From: Flavobacteriaceae bacterium
GTDB taxonomy: Bacteria; Bacteroidota; Bacteroidia; Flavobacteriales; Flavobacteriaceae
DNA: 7,404 nt
Assembly: GCA_030625995.1 (NCBI GenBank)
Contig: DAOUPU010000119.1
Span: 1 to 7,404 of the forward strand
Direction of reading: 5' to 3'
Of this stretch, positions 7,365-7,404 are shown one piece after another. The translations under genes and the position numbers were made by a program. Positions within the stretch are counted from its first letter, which is position 1, and every line of letters begins with the position of its first letter. Below the pieces are notes generated by a model. The model did not search any database and was not told the DNA's origin. It worked only from the letters and a program-made list of their open reading frames with translations.

Positions 7365-7404
7365 TAAAATTTTGATTTTGATTTCTAAAGTTACATTTTT
7401 TTAC

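Overview
The window looks like ordinary chromosomal DNA from a member of the Bacteroidota, probably a marine or environmental Flavobacteriia/Cytophagia-type organism. This is inferred from AT-rich composition, mostly absent Shine-Dalgarno sequences, exported proteins whose predicted mature form begins with Gln, an outer-membrane beta-barrel protein of the type common in this phylum, and TAnnTTTG-like -7 boxes. No mobile element, CRISPR array, tRNA, rRNA or phage signature is visible.

Left block (1-2596, all minus strand). Read in the direction of transcription, it starts with an exported outer-membrane beta-barrel protein (1733-2596). A well-formed hairpin terminator follows (1672-1697). Next comes an AI-2E/PerM-family polytopic membrane protein (565-1629). 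Fourteen bases after its stop codon begins a small SAM-dependent methyltransferase (550 to the left edge, C-terminus cut off). The last two genes probably form one transcript separate from the barrel gene.

Middle block (2871-5909, plus strand). A 274-base AT-rich divergent intergenic region leads into a lipoprotein of unknown function with TPR-like helices and a conserved-looking C-terminal domain (2871-4025). After a 147-base gap comes a full-length MsbA-type ABC exporter half-transporter (4173-5909) with all nucleotide-binding motifs intact.

Right block (5964-7364, minus strand). A secreted serine hydrolase of the beta-lactamase/PBP4* family (SVTK, YTN, HPG) converges on the ABC gene with 54 bases between the stops. 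Its coding frame has no ATG before the signal peptide, so it probably starts at TTG.

Most products are cell-envelope proteins (barrel, lipoprotein, exporter, periplasmic hydrolase, inner-membrane permease), but nothing in the sequence ties them into one pathway. I see no convincing new multi-gene system. The points most worth a second look are the lipoprotein of unknown function, the strand-polar terminator next to a -7-like box, the non-ATG start, and the permease-methyltransferase pair.
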